Of a stretch of DNA of 64,000 bases, positions 39,781 through 49,519 are shown piece after piece. Each line of letters begins with the position of its first letter. Positions within the stretch are counted from its first letter, which is position 1. Below the pieces are notes generated by a model. That model worked only from the letters and a program-made list of their open reading frames with translations, did no database searches and was not told where the DNA came from. The translations under genes were made by a program, and so were the position numbers. Source of the DNA: Ecytonucleospora hepatopenaei (taxonomy: Eukaryota; Microsporidia; Enterocytozoonidae); the NCBI GenBank assembly GCA_026692725.1, contig JAPMUG010000002.1, positions 62,001-126,000 of the forward strand, written 5' to 3'.

Positions 39781-42342
39781 TTATAAGCTGTCAAAGTAAC
39801 TTGATGCCTCTAACTTTGTTGTTATCTTCTTGTATTCTCTCACTTCTTTTACTACCTGAGCCATAACAGAAGTTTCCTTTTCCAATGAACCTGGACATTC
39901 TGCATAATGGTCAAATGTTAGCGCAAATGTACAGAATCCCTTTGAAACTTCTCTCAAATCTTTGTTCAGTCCAAATGCTGCCTGCACCGGCAAAAATGCC
40001 TTAATTAACTTGCATCCATTTTCAATCTCAAATCCTTCTGTGTATCCTCTTCTCTGCTTTATCACATTTTCACACGCTGTTGAAAACTCCTCTGGTACTG
40101 TCATTGAACATGTAAATATTGGCTCATACAAAACAGGCCCTGCTTCCAAAATGAGTCCTCTTACCACCTGTTCTACAGGTCTAACCATCTGGTTTGCTCC
40201 TCTGTGGATTGCATCGGCGTGAAGAACCAAATCGACCAAATTAAATCTCCCCCCTCTGACTCCTTCTCCTATCATAGGTCCTTCCTTAGTTGCAAGTTTC
40301 ATTCCTTCAAATATGTGGTCCTTTACTTCGTTAAGGTACTGAATACCCTTGGACTCATCAACCATAACATTAGCTGGTTCAACTTCAGGTGCAAAGAACA
40401 TGATCTTCTTGACCCAATCCTCTTCAATTTTAAGCACTTCCCTAAATTTCTGGTTTCTAAGCTTTGCATCCTTAACATTCACTTCGTCAATATTTTCTAA
40501 GATTTCATCCGCAAGTGGCTCGCATGTCATGTAAATTCTGTTGTGTTTGTTTGCACTCTTTGTCATCATTGCCTTTTCTACAGTACCTGTGAATCCTTCA
40601 TAGTATTTAACCTGTGGCTTTTCAACCACAAAGTCACACTTTGCATAAAATTCTTTCAAATCGGACAAAATAATTTCCAAGTGCAATTCACCAGCACATG
40701 CTACAGTTGCCTGTCCCTGCTCATTGTACTCGATCACACACAAAGGATCAGACTTTGCAAGTTTTTCCAATCCTTCTTTGAAATGGTTCAAATCCTGACT
40801 CTTTTTTGGAGAAACTGCAACTTTGACAACCGGTGACACAGAGAACTTCATCGTCTTTATGTTGTAGCTGTTTGCCGCAGTTGATACTGTTCCTGTCTTT
40901 TTCAAAAATCCTTCAACACCGACCAATCCAACAATATTTCCTGCAGGACAGTCTGGAATTGAGCTGTATCCTCTACCCATCATAACACAAACCTTTGAAA
41001 TTGTCTTTTGAACTACATTAGGATTCTTCTTAAGTTCAGGATCTGGAATATAGTTTGGATTCTGAACATAAACTTTAGTACCCGGTTTTATATTACCAGA
41101 AAATACCCTTCCGAATGCAACGAAACCGTTGGCTCCGTCTGGAATCATCTTAGAAACATAAATGGTAACTGGATCACTATCACTTCCAGAACAGAGTTTA
41201 ATTGCTTCGTATGACTTGTCCTTTGGTCCAGTATACAAAGAATCTGCTCTTACGTTCTGAGACCTGTGTGGATTTGGTAACTTTAAAATAATTTGCTCAA
41301 GCAAGCATTCTGCAGCAGGAAGCCAAGCCTTAAAGGTAGCCTTGAAAAGTTGCTTTCCCGGCTGCTTTCCTTCCAAATCAAGCTTAGAACAGTCAACTCC
41401 AAATTTCTTCAAATACTCTTTGATTTCATTTACTTTTCCTTCAAAGCACCAATCTTTAACCTTAAAAATTGGACTCAAAACAAACATTTCAAACGGACTC
41501 TTCTTACCAGCAGGAATCTGTCCATCCACGATCTTTTCAAACTTGTATTCTGTTGCAAATTCGTCATCAAAGTCACAGTAGTGCTTCATAGACCACAAAG
41601 CAGCAGTGAATTTCTTTTCCTTTTCAAACGTGTGAGTCCCTTTATATTTTAAGTAAAAACGAGCGAACTTGTTAAGGGTAAATCCCCATCCTTGCAATCC
41701 TGAGCAAAATGAAATTTGGTTTTCCTTCACTGAGAGAGAACCGCAAATTTCTGAATCTCCTGCAATCATCTCCACCTTTGCGTTAAATGCCTCTATTCTT
41801 TTCTTAAGAACCGCGTACAACTCTGCCTCGCTGTAACCCAGCTCTAAAATAGCTCTGTCCAACTTATTAAGAACCAAAGTCAAACCAATCTTCTCTTGGA
41901 TTGCTTGTCTCATAACCGTCTCTGTCTGAACACAAATTCCATCCACGCAGTCAACCACCACAAGTGCACCGTCTGTCACTCTCAACGCAGCAGTGACCTC
42001 TGAAGAGAAGTCCACGTGCCCTGGGCTGTCTATCAAGTTAATAAGGAATTCTTCTCCATTGTAATCCTCTTTTTTTGCGTATGCTTCCAAAACTTCCTTT
42101 TCAACGCTAAAACTCATTGAAACTGCAGTTGATTTAATTGTAATTCCTCTTTCCTGTTCGTCTTTTCTTGTGTCCATATACCTACCACCATTGGCTTCCT
42201 TTGATGCAATTCTAGCCTTGATAAGCAAACAGTCTGTCAGTGTACTTTTACCGTGATCGACGTGAGCAATGACAGAAATGTTTCTTATGTTTTTAGTGTT
42301 CTTCATAAGTGTATGAATTTTCTGTGTTTGATAATCAACCAT
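39781..42342 (-). CDS. EFT1: Translation elongation factor 2 (eEF2)
   Basis: eEF2 is the GTPase that drives ribosomal translocation. The 853-aa product is full length and collinear with eukaryotic eEF2: P-loop AHVDHGKST (26-34), switch region RGITIKSTA, DSPGHVDF, NKLDR, then domains II-V. The diphthamide site lies in LHADAIHRGANQM, with the modified histidine expected at His713. The usual eukaryotic 'RGGGQI' after it is RGANQM here. DPH5, an enzyme needed to make diphthamide, is also in this window (48462-49427). Codons are less A/T-biased than in neighbours, as expected for a highly expressed gene. On the minus strand AAAATTTTAACCC lies just upstream of the ATG. Confidence 0.97.
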   Translation of the reverse strand: MVDYQTQKIHTLMKNTKNIRNISVIAHVDHGKSTLTDCLLIKARIASKEANGGRYMDTRKDEQERGITIKSTAVSMSFSVEKEVLEAYAKKEDYNGEEFLINLIDSPGHVDFSSEVTAALRVTDGALVVVDCVDGICVQTETVMRQAIQEKIGLTLVLNKLDRAILELGYSEAELYAVLKKRIEAFNAKVEMIAGDSEICGSLSVKENQISFCSGLQGWGFTLNKFARFYLKYKGTHTFEKEKKFTAALWSMKHYCDFDDEFATEYKFEKIVDGQIPAGKKSPFEMFVLSPIFKVKDWCFEGKVNEIKEYLKKFGVDCSKLDLEGKQPGKQLFKATFKAWLPAAECLLEQIILKLPNPHRSQNVRADSLYTGPKDKSYEAIKLCSGSDSDPVTIYVSKMIPDGANGFVAFGRVFSGNIKPGTKVYVQNPNYIPDPELKKNPNVVQKTISKVCVMMGRGYSSIPDCPAGNIVGLVGVEGFLKKTGTVSTAANSYNIKTMKFSVSPVVKVAVSPKKSQDLNHFKEGLEKLAKSDPLCVIEYNEQGQATVACAGELHLEIILSDLKEFYAKCDFVVEKPQVKYYEGFTGTVEKAMMTKSANKHNRIYMTCEPLADEILENIDEVNVKDAKLRNQKFREVLKIEEDWVKKIMFFAPEVEPANVMVDESKGIQYLNEVKDHIFEGMKLATKEGPMIGEGVRGGRFNLVDLVLHADAIHRGANQMVRPVEQVVRGLILEAGPVLYEPIFTCSMTVPEEFSTACENVIKQRRGYTEGFEIENGCKLIKAFLPVQAAFGLNKDLREVSKGFCTFALTFDHYAECPGSLEKETSVMAQVVKEVREYKKITTKLEASSYFDSL

Positions 42343-42704
42343 ATGTGGGTTAAAATTTTTGAAAAATATTTAGGCATAAAAAGATTAGAGAGTTATTTTA
42401 CATATTTATTTTTTGATATTTGATTAAATATGTTTTTTATTTAATAACTTATTTTCAACTAAGTAAATTAATTATATATATTTATTGTATAAATTGTTTA
42501 AGGTAAAATTTAAAAAACAAGTTTATTCTTAGATGAATTTTTTAAGTTAAATTATTCTTATAAATATTTTATATTATGAGTATATCATAAATTCTTCTTT
42601 ATAAAAAGATTAATTTGTTTAAATATGTTAAAAATAACCTTAAAATTCATCAATTATTTTTAAGTTTATTTTAAACAAATATCTTTTGTTTTTGTTTTTA
42701 CCCC
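42343..42704. promoter_or_regulatory. Divergent promoter region, eEF2 / SEC13-like
   Basis: This 362-bp spacer has a start signal at each end: GGGTTAAAATTT (42347-42358) for eEF2 on the minus strand, and TTTTTACCCC (CCCC at 42701-42704) abutting the ATG of the SEC13-like gene. The middle is AT-rich without visible structure or a further gene. Confidence 0.65.
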
Positions 42705-43544
42705 ATGAATGCAATAAAAAATGCAGAACAGAAAGAAGATTTTACGCACCTGGAAGTGGAATACACTGGAAAGTATGCATTAGGAAGCAAGGGTGGCGAG
42801 CTTCTTTATTTTTACGGCATTGAAAAAAATACCCTGGAGCAAATTTCTACAATTGACGGACATATGGGACCTGTAACAAGCATTTCGTTTAGCAAAAATG
42901 GAAAGTACGCTGTTTCAACTGATTTTGCAGGCGGTCTTATTTTTATGGAAATTTCAAATGGAAATGTTTACAAAAAATTTATAAAACAAATTACAGAAAA
43001 TAAGCCAATTTATGACACTGCCATGCTAACAGGAACTGTAGGAAATGAAACAGTATTTTGTGGGTGTGAAAATGGAGAAGTCCACATGATTGACGTGGGA
43101 AATGGAATAGAGCAGAATTCAAATGTTTTTGTTGCAGATGAAGATGCTATTATAAGTCTTGATTGTAATTCAGATTATTTGATAACGGCATCTTCTTCAG
43201 GTAATTTAAAGTACACTCAAATTTGTGGGAATAAACTGCTTGATTCAAAGAAAATTTCAACATTTCCCGGTGAAATTTCTGCTGTTAAAATAACAAAAAA
43301 GAATTGTTTTGAGAGGATTTACATAGCAGTGGGGTTAACAAGTGGTGGTTTATTTATTTGTTCATACGCAAATTCAGAATTTAAAGTGCTCGACAAGTTT
43401 GAATTGGGTTCTCCAGTGTACGCTTTAAAGTGGGCACAAGGTGGATTTTCATTAAGTGTTTTACATGGAGAGAATGAAATAAAAGTTTATGATTTACAAG
43501 AAGACAATACCTTTAAGGAAGTTGTTGTAAATCAAAGCAACTAA
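42705..43544 (+). CDS. WD40-repeat protein, SEC13-like
   Basis: The 279-aa product is a small beta-propeller of about six WD-like repeats with few canonical WD pairs. The opening (residues ~15-60: DFTHLEVEYTGKYALGSKGG then GHMGPVTSISFSKNGKYAVST) resembles Sec13, where 'D...DY.GK.LAT.SSD' precedes 'GH.GPVW.V.W'. The end ('SPVYALKWAQGGFSLSVLHGENEIKVYDL' in outline) also fits a final Sec13 blade. Sec13 is a COPII coat and nuclear pore subunit of about 300 aa, so the length agrees. Another small propeller protein, such as Seh1, is possible. CCCC directly before the ATG supports the start. Confidence 0.55.
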   Translation: MNAIKNAEQKEDFTHLEVEYTGKYALGSKGGELLYFYGIEKNTLEQISTIDGHMGPVTSISFSKNGKYAVSTDFAGGLIFMEISNGNVYKKFIKQITENKPIYDTAMLTGTVGNETVFCGCENGEVHMIDVGNGIEQNSNVFVADEDAIISLDCNSDYLITASSSGNLKYTQICGNKLLDSKKISTFPGEISAVKITKKNCFERIYIAVGLTSGGLFICSYANSEFKVLDKFELGSPVYALKWAQGGFSLSVLHGENEIKVYDLQEDNTFKEVVVNQSN

Positions 43545-43740
43545 AAAATTAATTATATACAATTAAAAACGTAAACAGTGGTATAAAATGAAGAATAAAT
43601 GTTTATTTTATATTTTTAAATAATATTTATATTTAGGTTTTGTTTATTTTATAAATAAAATTCTTTATTTTATAAAACATTACAAGGCAAAAAATATTAT
43701 TAACTACAAACAACAAAATAATATTTATAATATTTTATTT
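43545..43740. other. Spacer between SEC13-like and polar-tube-like genes, AT-rich part
   Basis: This is the first part of a 333-bp intergenic region. It is AT-rich with no ORF. The second part holds the TGAAACA palindromes listed separately. Confidence 0.5.
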
Positions 43741-43841
43741 TGAAACATGTTTCAGATTTGTTTTTGATTCTTTTTGCATCTAAATGCCTAACAAAAATAC
43801 TCAAAATTTTTAAAAACAAATAATTTCTGAAACATGTTTTA
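43741..43841 (+). promoter_or_regulatory. Paired TGAAACATGTTTCA palindromes upstream of polar-tube-like gene
   Basis: TGAAACATGTTTCAGATTTG (43741-43760) and TGAAACATGTTTTAGATTCA (43828-43847) are near-identical direct copies 87 nt apart. Each contains a palindrome of two TGAAACA half sites, the first perfect over 14 bp. They end 118 and 31 nt before the ATG at 43878. TGAAACA is the yeast Ste12 pheromone-response element. Two such copies in an otherwise featureless AT spacer suggest an operator for a stage-specific factor; the factor is unknown. Confidence 0.55.
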
Positions 43842-43877
43842 GATTCAGAAAATAAAAAGTATTAAGAAAACAAAAAC

Positions 43878-46800
43878 ATGATAGTTTTATCGAATGTACT
43901 TTTTTACCTAACATTCGTATTTACCAACAATCAAGACATTGTCGTTGGAAATATCAGTGGGGCTAATACCAAGACAGAAGGCGGCAAAATGGTAGGTTCT
44001 AAATTGATAGAGTCAGACCAGGATCGCATTTCATTTAACAGAAATATATTAGAAAATGCGTTTAAGCGTTCTTACGGTACAACACCACTTTCCAAAGATG
44101 AAAAAGATAAGGTTAAAGGAATAATAGAAAAAGGTGCGCATAACCACGGAGAAACTATAGACAAGCTTTTAAACAAAGGAATTTTAACACCAGAAGAGGC
44201 ACAGGCTTTGAAGAACACTTCCTCATGGGTAGGGAAAACTTATCCTTTCCCACACAGTCACAGCAGAACACCTTTTTCTTCGCCTAAACCACAGGGAAAA
44301 CATGAAAAGGCATTGCACGATGAGGAATTTGTAGATGAAGAACACGATCATAAAGATGACACAAAAACACCAACACAGCATGGAAGTCAATATGGTGATG
44401 AGTGGTACACAGAAACACATGAAGACTATACTCCACTCGGATCTCCTTCATCTCCAAAGTTTAGCCCAACTTCACCACCGCTGGATGAAGCACGTCAGGA
44501 TATGCTTGATGAACAATTTGCAGAATCACAAAAGGCACTGGATGAGTTAGTTCAGCACGCATATGATACATCAATAGATATGGGCATGACACCTGAAGAA
44601 GCACAGGCAAACTCAGAAGCAACCCGTTCATATGTTGAAACTTACCACGACTACCTTTCACAGGGATATTCACCACAAGAAGCAGATGACAGAGCAAGAA
44701 AAATATTTGGTAATCCAGAAAACATAGCACCAAATGCATCCAACCTTTTTGGAAACAACAAGGCTAAGGATGTTTCAAGAAAAACAGCAGAGGAAATAAC
44801 ACCAGGATCACTTGGAACGCAGTATCCACACGAATATTTGATGAAGGAAGCAGAAACAGCAAAAAGAATAGAAGAACAGCATTTGAACGACCGTAAAAAG
44901 GCAGGAAAAATTCTTACAGATGCTCTCAAACAAGATCAACAGCTCAGGGATATGATAAATCAAAAGTGGGAAACAGTCAAGACGTTCCTTGAAGAAATCC
45001 AGCAAATGAAAAACCAAACCATACAGGGAAGACATGAAACAAACAATATATTACCAGCAGCATTACAAGAAGATGGAATAAAAGAAACTTTTGAGGAAAA
45101 GAAAGAAACATACGAGCAACTTGCAAATAGTGTGGATGACCTTCCAAAGGAAATGACATACGATGAGCTCTTAAAAACCAGAGACAGAGACAGCAAAATG
45201 ATGGATAAATTAACAAAGCAAGTAGAAGAATACTTTACAACCAAACAGGAACAAGATCAGGCCAAGGATGAAATGATACAAAAGAACACAGAAGAATTTG
45301 AGAAGGAAGAAATACAAGAGAGAGAAGAAAATGAGTTAAAAGGAAACCAGGCATTTACAGAACAAATAGACAGCGTTATGATGGAGGCAGAAGAGCACAG
45401 AGCAAATGAGCAAGCAATTTTTGAGGAAAATGTAACGACCATCGTGCAACATGCAGGTCAAACTGCGCATGACAACGTTCTGGCAATGGGAGGAACACAA
45501 GAAGAAGCACAAGAGGCACAGCAACACGCAGAAGAACTCAAACAAAACCAAATAAACAAAGAAATTGAAGAAGCACAGGGAGCAGTTAAAGACGAGTTGC
45601 TAAAAAAGATGGACGAAGAAACAGCAGAAACGATGAGCCACCATATTGCAACAGTGCACGAGTTAGGGCCAAAATACGCAGAGACAGCACAAAAGAACAG
45701 AACAGAAATGAGTGATGTGCAGCTACCACCGGGAATGAGTTCCAGCCCAACCGCATCATCCTCAAGCAGTTCTTCAACCAACACCGTAACAAACACAACA
45801 GTAAATAACATAACAGTCAACCATGTTACGCATGTTACCCTTACGGAGGATCACCCTGAAGTTTTAAGCTTAATCCCAGACACCGAAACAACCGTTCCAC
45901 TAACTAACGGAACCATGCACCTTCCGGTCACAGAAAACCAAAGTGGACAAGTCGCTACAGAGGAAGAAATGGCAACAGAAGAAATGTTACAGGAAAGGAT
46001 GGACGAGTATAGAAACTCAGTTTCAAAGCCTGGTAAGGATGGAAAACCTTTGTACACTGGCCTTCCACAGATGGCAAGTGACGACCAGGAAACAGTAACA
46101 ACCTTTTCAGAAGGTCTTGAAGAAATTTTTGTTAAGGAAGGAGAACTTACAGTTTCAGAAGAGACACATAAGCATATGCAGAAAGACAAGATAGACACCA
46201 GTCCATTCCAAAAGAAAATTACAGACAAAGGTGTAGTTTATAGCATGCCTTTGGAAGATGCAGTCATAGGCGTAGGTTCAGAGGGTAACAGAACAGGAAC
46301 GACAGTTACTGTAGGAGAAGAAAAGTTTTCAATTAAAGACCATCCTGCAGATCTCCATGTTAAAGAAGGAGAAGCACGTATGACTCCACTCGATGACCTA
46401 AGAAAACTCTTCAGACCAACCATAGGCAAAGGAGCAGTACCATCAGACATGGAAGAGGAAGATCCAGTAGAAAGTGACTTGATAAATAAGTTTGCAGAGC
46501 AGGAAAGAGCAAGAAAGAAAGAACAAGGAACGAAAATAAGAGTGCATAAAGGTAAAGGAGGAGATGCAGTGGTAGTGAAAGATACGCCATATGGAACAAA
46601 AGAAGTAAAGCCAATGCAAACAGCCCAGGAAGAAGCAGCAAGTAAGCTTAAAACAGAAGAAGTGCACATGGAAACAAAGCCAAATGGAAATCCACTCGAC
46701 ATGGACGACATGGAGCACCATGAGGAAGATGGCACCCAGTCATTTATGAGTTGGGTAGAAACCCACATGGAGCATCCAAAGGTAGAGGACAAGCCATTCG

Positions 46801-48275
46801 TAATCAAAGACACCCATGAAGAAACCCCAGACGAGGAAGGAGTGGTAGAGGAGCAGCAAGTTCTCCGTAATGAGGACGGAACAGTGATGACAGCAGAGGA
46901 AGCAGCAGCCCACCGTCAAGCAGAAAAAGAAACAATGCAAACCATGGTGAATGGAAATACAACAGGAACAAGTCAAGAACAAACAGCATCAGGAGTGTCG
47001 CTAACGCAAACAACATCCAATGCAGGAATGAACACAACAACCAATACAACCACACAAACAGTAACTAACAATGTAGTAGTAGAGACACATCATACATCCC
47101 ACCCACCACAACCAGCAGGAAAGAAAGAGCCAAAGTTAAATTCACATTTACCAAAAGGAACTCCTCTAAACCCAACCAGTCCCCTCACAGGACAGCTCAA
47201 CCAGGACATGAATGAAAAGACAGGATATACAGAGACAGTTACAGAAACAATAACCAATGCAATGTTACCAGAAACAACACCAGCAAATAAAGTACACAAT
47301 GGAATGGTAAAGGATGCACCAGCAATAGCAGAGCAAACAGGAAAGAGCGTACAGGAGGTGGTTGAAACAATAGATGCAATAGACAAAGGATTGATGGAGC
47401 AGCTGATAGACGCACTGAAGACCCACCAGCCAAAGCACATAGTTGACCAGATAGTTACGGAGATAACAACAACCATAGTTGAGGAGAGAATAACAGAGGG
47501 AACCAACCCCCACTCGCCAAACGGACACAACCCAGTGGTGGATTCAATGATGCACCACGTGTCAGAAGAGCTGCAGGTGACGAACCCAGCAGCCAAGGTG
47601 ATTTCCCAGGTGCCAGTCGGAGACAGAGTGACGGTGCCAGGAGCAAATGGGCAGCCGCAGACATTCGTCGGAGCACCAGGTACCTCCCAAGTGGTGCAGA
47701 AGGTGGAGCTCCACGATCCAACCCAGCCGCTCAGATTCGACAAAAACCACCACCAGTCACTCCCACGTATTATAAATGGAACAGAAGTGCCACTGAGCAA
47801 GAAGAACATAGACAATAGCAATGCAATAAGTGGAAGTCCATACACAGGAAGCAATCCAAATATGAACATTCCACACTATAATAATGGTAGTAATCCAATA
47901 AGTAACAATGGTAATAGCCCAAATAATAACAATAACAGTAATCCATTAAATGGTAATAATCAATATAATCCATTAAATGGTAATAACAATAACAATAGTA
48001 ATCCATTAAATGGTAATGGCAGTAATCCAATAAGTAATAATGGTAATAACGGTAATGGTAATAACGGTAACAATCCAATAAATGGTAACAATCCAATAAG
48101 TAATAACAATAATAATCCAAATAATAATAGTAATCCATTAAATGGTAATAATCAATATAATCCATTAAGTGGTAATAATCAATATAATCCATTAAGTGGT
48201 AATAATCAATATAATCCATTAAATGGTAATAATGGTAATGGTGAAGATCTTCTAAATAATCAAATAAAAGTATAA
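43878..48275 (+). CDS. Large acidic secreted protein, polar tube protein 3-like
   Basis: The 1465-aa product has a signal peptide (MIVLSNVLFYLTFVFT) and a long, highly charged, mostly helical body rich in Glu, Lys, Gln and Thr with coiled-coil stretches (about 320-560). Thr/Ser/Val linkers (SSSSSSSTNTVTNTTVNNITV near 640) and a C-terminal Asn-rich tail with NPLNGNNQYNPLSGNN repeats (about 1345-1450) follow. There are almost no cysteines. Signal peptide, >1200 aa, Glu/Lys-rich core and lack of cysteine are the known features of microsporidian PTP3, thought to scaffold the other polar tube proteins. I cannot confirm orthology by alignment. DNA from 43878 to about 47800 is much less A/T-biased than its surroundings, then falls to AAT-rich repeats. 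Confidence 0.62.
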   Translation: MIVLSNVLFYLTFVFTNNQDIVVGNISGANTKTEGGKMVGSKLIESDQDRISFNRNILENAFKRSYGTTPLSKDEKDKVKGIIEKGAHNHGETIDKLLNKGILTPEEAQALKNTSSWVGKTYPFPHSHSRTPFSSPKPQGKHEKALHDEEFVDEEHDHKDDTKTPTQHGSQYGDEWYTETHEDYTPLGSPSSPKFSPTSPPLDEARQDMLDEQFAESQKALDELVQHAYDTSIDMGMTPEEAQANSEATRSYVETYHDYLSQGYSPQEADDRARKIFGNPENIAPNASNLFGNNKAKDVSRKTAEEITPGSLGTQYPHEYLMKEAETAKRIEEQHLNDRKKAGKILTDALKQDQQLRDMINQKWETVKTFLEEIQQMKNQTIQGRHETNNILPAALQEDGIKETFEEKKETYEQLANSVDDLPKEMTYDELLKTRDRDSKMMDKLTKQVEEYFTTKQEQDQAKDEMIQKNTEEFEKEEIQEREENELKGNQAFTEQIDSVMMEAEEHRANEQAIFEENVTTIVQHAGQTAHDNVLAMGGTQEEAQEAQQHAEELKQNQINKEIEEAQGAVKDELLKKMDEETAETMSHHIATVHELGPKYAETAQKNRTEMSDVQLPPGMSSSPTASSSSSSSTNTVTNTTVNNITVNHVTHVTLTEDHPEVLSLIPDTETTVPLTNGTMHLPVTENQSGQVATEEEMATEEMLQERMDEYRNSVSKPGKDGKPLYTGLPQMASDDQETVTTFSEGLEEIFVKEGELTVSEETHKHMQKDKIDTSPFQKKITDKGVVYSMPLEDAVIGVGSEGNRTGTTVTVGEEKFSIKDHPADLHVKEGEARMTPLDDLRKLFRPTIGKGAVPSDMEEEDPVESDLINKFAEQERARKKEQGTKIRVHKGKGGDAVVVKDTPYGTKEVKPMQTAQEEAASKLKTEEVHMETKPNGNPLDMDDMEHHEEDGTQSFMSWVETHMEHPKVEDKPFVIKDTHEETPDEEGVVEEQQVLRNEDGTVMTAEEAAAHRQAEKETMQTMVNGNTTGTSQEQTASGVSLTQTTSNAGMNTTTNTTTQTVTNNVVVETHHTSHPPQPAGKKEPKLNSHLPKGTPLNPTSPLTGQLNQDMNEKTGYTETVTETITNAMLPETTPANKVHNGMVKDAPAIAEQTGKSVQEVVETIDAIDKGLMEQLIDALKTHQPKHIVDQIVTEITTTIVEERITEGTNPHSPNGHNPVVDSMMHHVSEELQVTNPAAKVISQVPVGDRVTVPGANGQPQTFVGAPGTSQVVQKVELHDPTQPLRFDKNHHQSLPRIINGTEVPLSKKNIDNSNAISGSPYTGSNPNMNIPHYNNGSNPISNNGNSPNNNNNSNPLNGNNQYNPLNGNNNNNSNPLNGNGSNPISNNGNNGNGNNGNNPINGNNPISNNNNNPNNNSNPLNGNNQYNPLSGNNQYNPLSGNNQYNPLNGNNGNGEDLLNNQIKV

Positions 48276-48461
48276 AATAATAACAAATATAATATTTTAT
48301 TAGCTATATATGTTACATTAATAAATAATTTATAATATATACTTTATAATATATAATATAATATAAATAAATATTTATAATCATATAATATATATAAATA
48401 TTTTTATAAAAAATTTAACCATATAAAATATAAATATATAAATATATAAATATAATATAAT

Positions 48462-49427
48462 ATGCTCTATATAATTGGTACTGGTCTCAATGATTATAAA
48501 GATATATCATTACGTACATTAGAAGTATTATTAACATGTGATGAAATATATTATGAATGTTATACATGTATACAAAATAAAGAATTTAATGAAATAGAAA
48601 AGTATATCAATAATATATTAAATAATAATACATCAAATAATACTAACAAATGCAATTTTAAGTTAGCTAATAGACAGCTAGTAGAAGATGAATGTGAAAT
48701 TGTACAAATAGCAAAAAATAAGAGAGTGGCATTTTTAGTAGCTGGCACTCCCTTCTTTGCCACCACCCACGTAGACCTGTTGCTCCGTGCCAAGGAGGAA
48801 GGAGTGGAGTATAAGGTAATCCACAACGTATCAATTAGCAACGTAATGGGGTGTTATGGGTTATATTCATATAATTTTGGTAGAACAGTATCAATATGTT
48901 TATATGAAAATGAAAATATAAATGAATATATAGAGAATAATATATGTAACAGTAATTTAAATAACAATATAAATAACAATATATATAACAATAATATAAA
49001 TAACAATATATATAACAGTAATTTAAATAACAGTAATATTACTAATAATATATGTAACAGTAATTTAAATATTAATACTGATAATCTACCATTATCCTTC
49101 TATGATAATATTTATAATAATTATATAAATAACTTACATACATTATGCCTATTAGACATAAAAACAGACAGAGAATACTTTATGGATGCAAATAGAGCCA
49201 TAGCACAGATACTGCTGGCTGAGGAAGTAAGGCAGTATGGGATGGTAGACTACGACACAAAGCTACTGGTGGTGTGTAGGTTTGCAACAGACACAGAAAG
49301 GACATACTACGACAGTGTAAGGAATTTACTAAGGAAGGAATATGGGAAGCCATTGCACTCATTGATAATATTAGGGAAAGGGACATCAGTAATAGAAAAA
49401 GAGTTTATAGAAAAGATATTTGAATGA
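48462..49427 (+). CDS. DPH5: Diphthine synthase (diphthamide methyltransferase)
   Basis: DPH5 methylates the 3-amino-3-carboxypropyl group on the eEF2 histidine, a step to diphthamide. The family blocks are clear: MLYIIGTGLNDYKDISLRTLEVL at the N-terminus, a 'YTC' following it, VAGTPFFATTHVDLLLRAKEEGVEYKVIHNVSISN (about 96-130), LYSYNFGRTVSICLY, and LHTLCLLDIKTDREYFM (about 226-242). A run of NNNINNNIYNN (about 160-205) is inserted in a loop before the last block. The conserved blocks at 48740-48850 and 49180-49360 use GC-rich codons, while the insert is pure A/T. Its substrate eEF2 is encoded at 39781-42342. AAATTTAACC lies ~40 nt upstream. Confidence 0.92.
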   Translation: MLYIIGTGLNDYKDISLRTLEVLLTCDEIYYECYTCIQNKEFNEIEKYINNILNNNTSNNTNKCNFKLANRQLVEDECEIVQIAKNKRVAFLVAGTPFFATTHVDLLLRAKEEGVEYKVIHNVSISNVMGCYGLYSYNFGRTVSICLYENENINEYIENNICNSNLNNNINNNIYNNNINNNIYNSNLNNSNITNNICNSNLNINTDNLPLSFYDNIYNNYINNLHTLCLLDIKTDREYFMDANRAIAQILLAEEVRQYGMVDYDTKLLVVCRFATDTERTYYDSVRNLLRKEYGKPLHSLIILGKGTSVIEKEFIEKIFE

Positions 49428-49519
49428 ATAAATATTATATTATATTTAATATTAAATTATTTATAATATAACAAATATTAAATTATTTATAATATAACAA
49501 GTATTAAATATTAAATTAT

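Noticed and set aside
47090..47869. 259-codon open frame on the minus strand inside the PTP3-like gene
   Set aside because: It is antisense to a clearly coding, signal-peptide-bearing gene and arises from that gene's GC-richer codons. It has no start signal and no recognisable domain.
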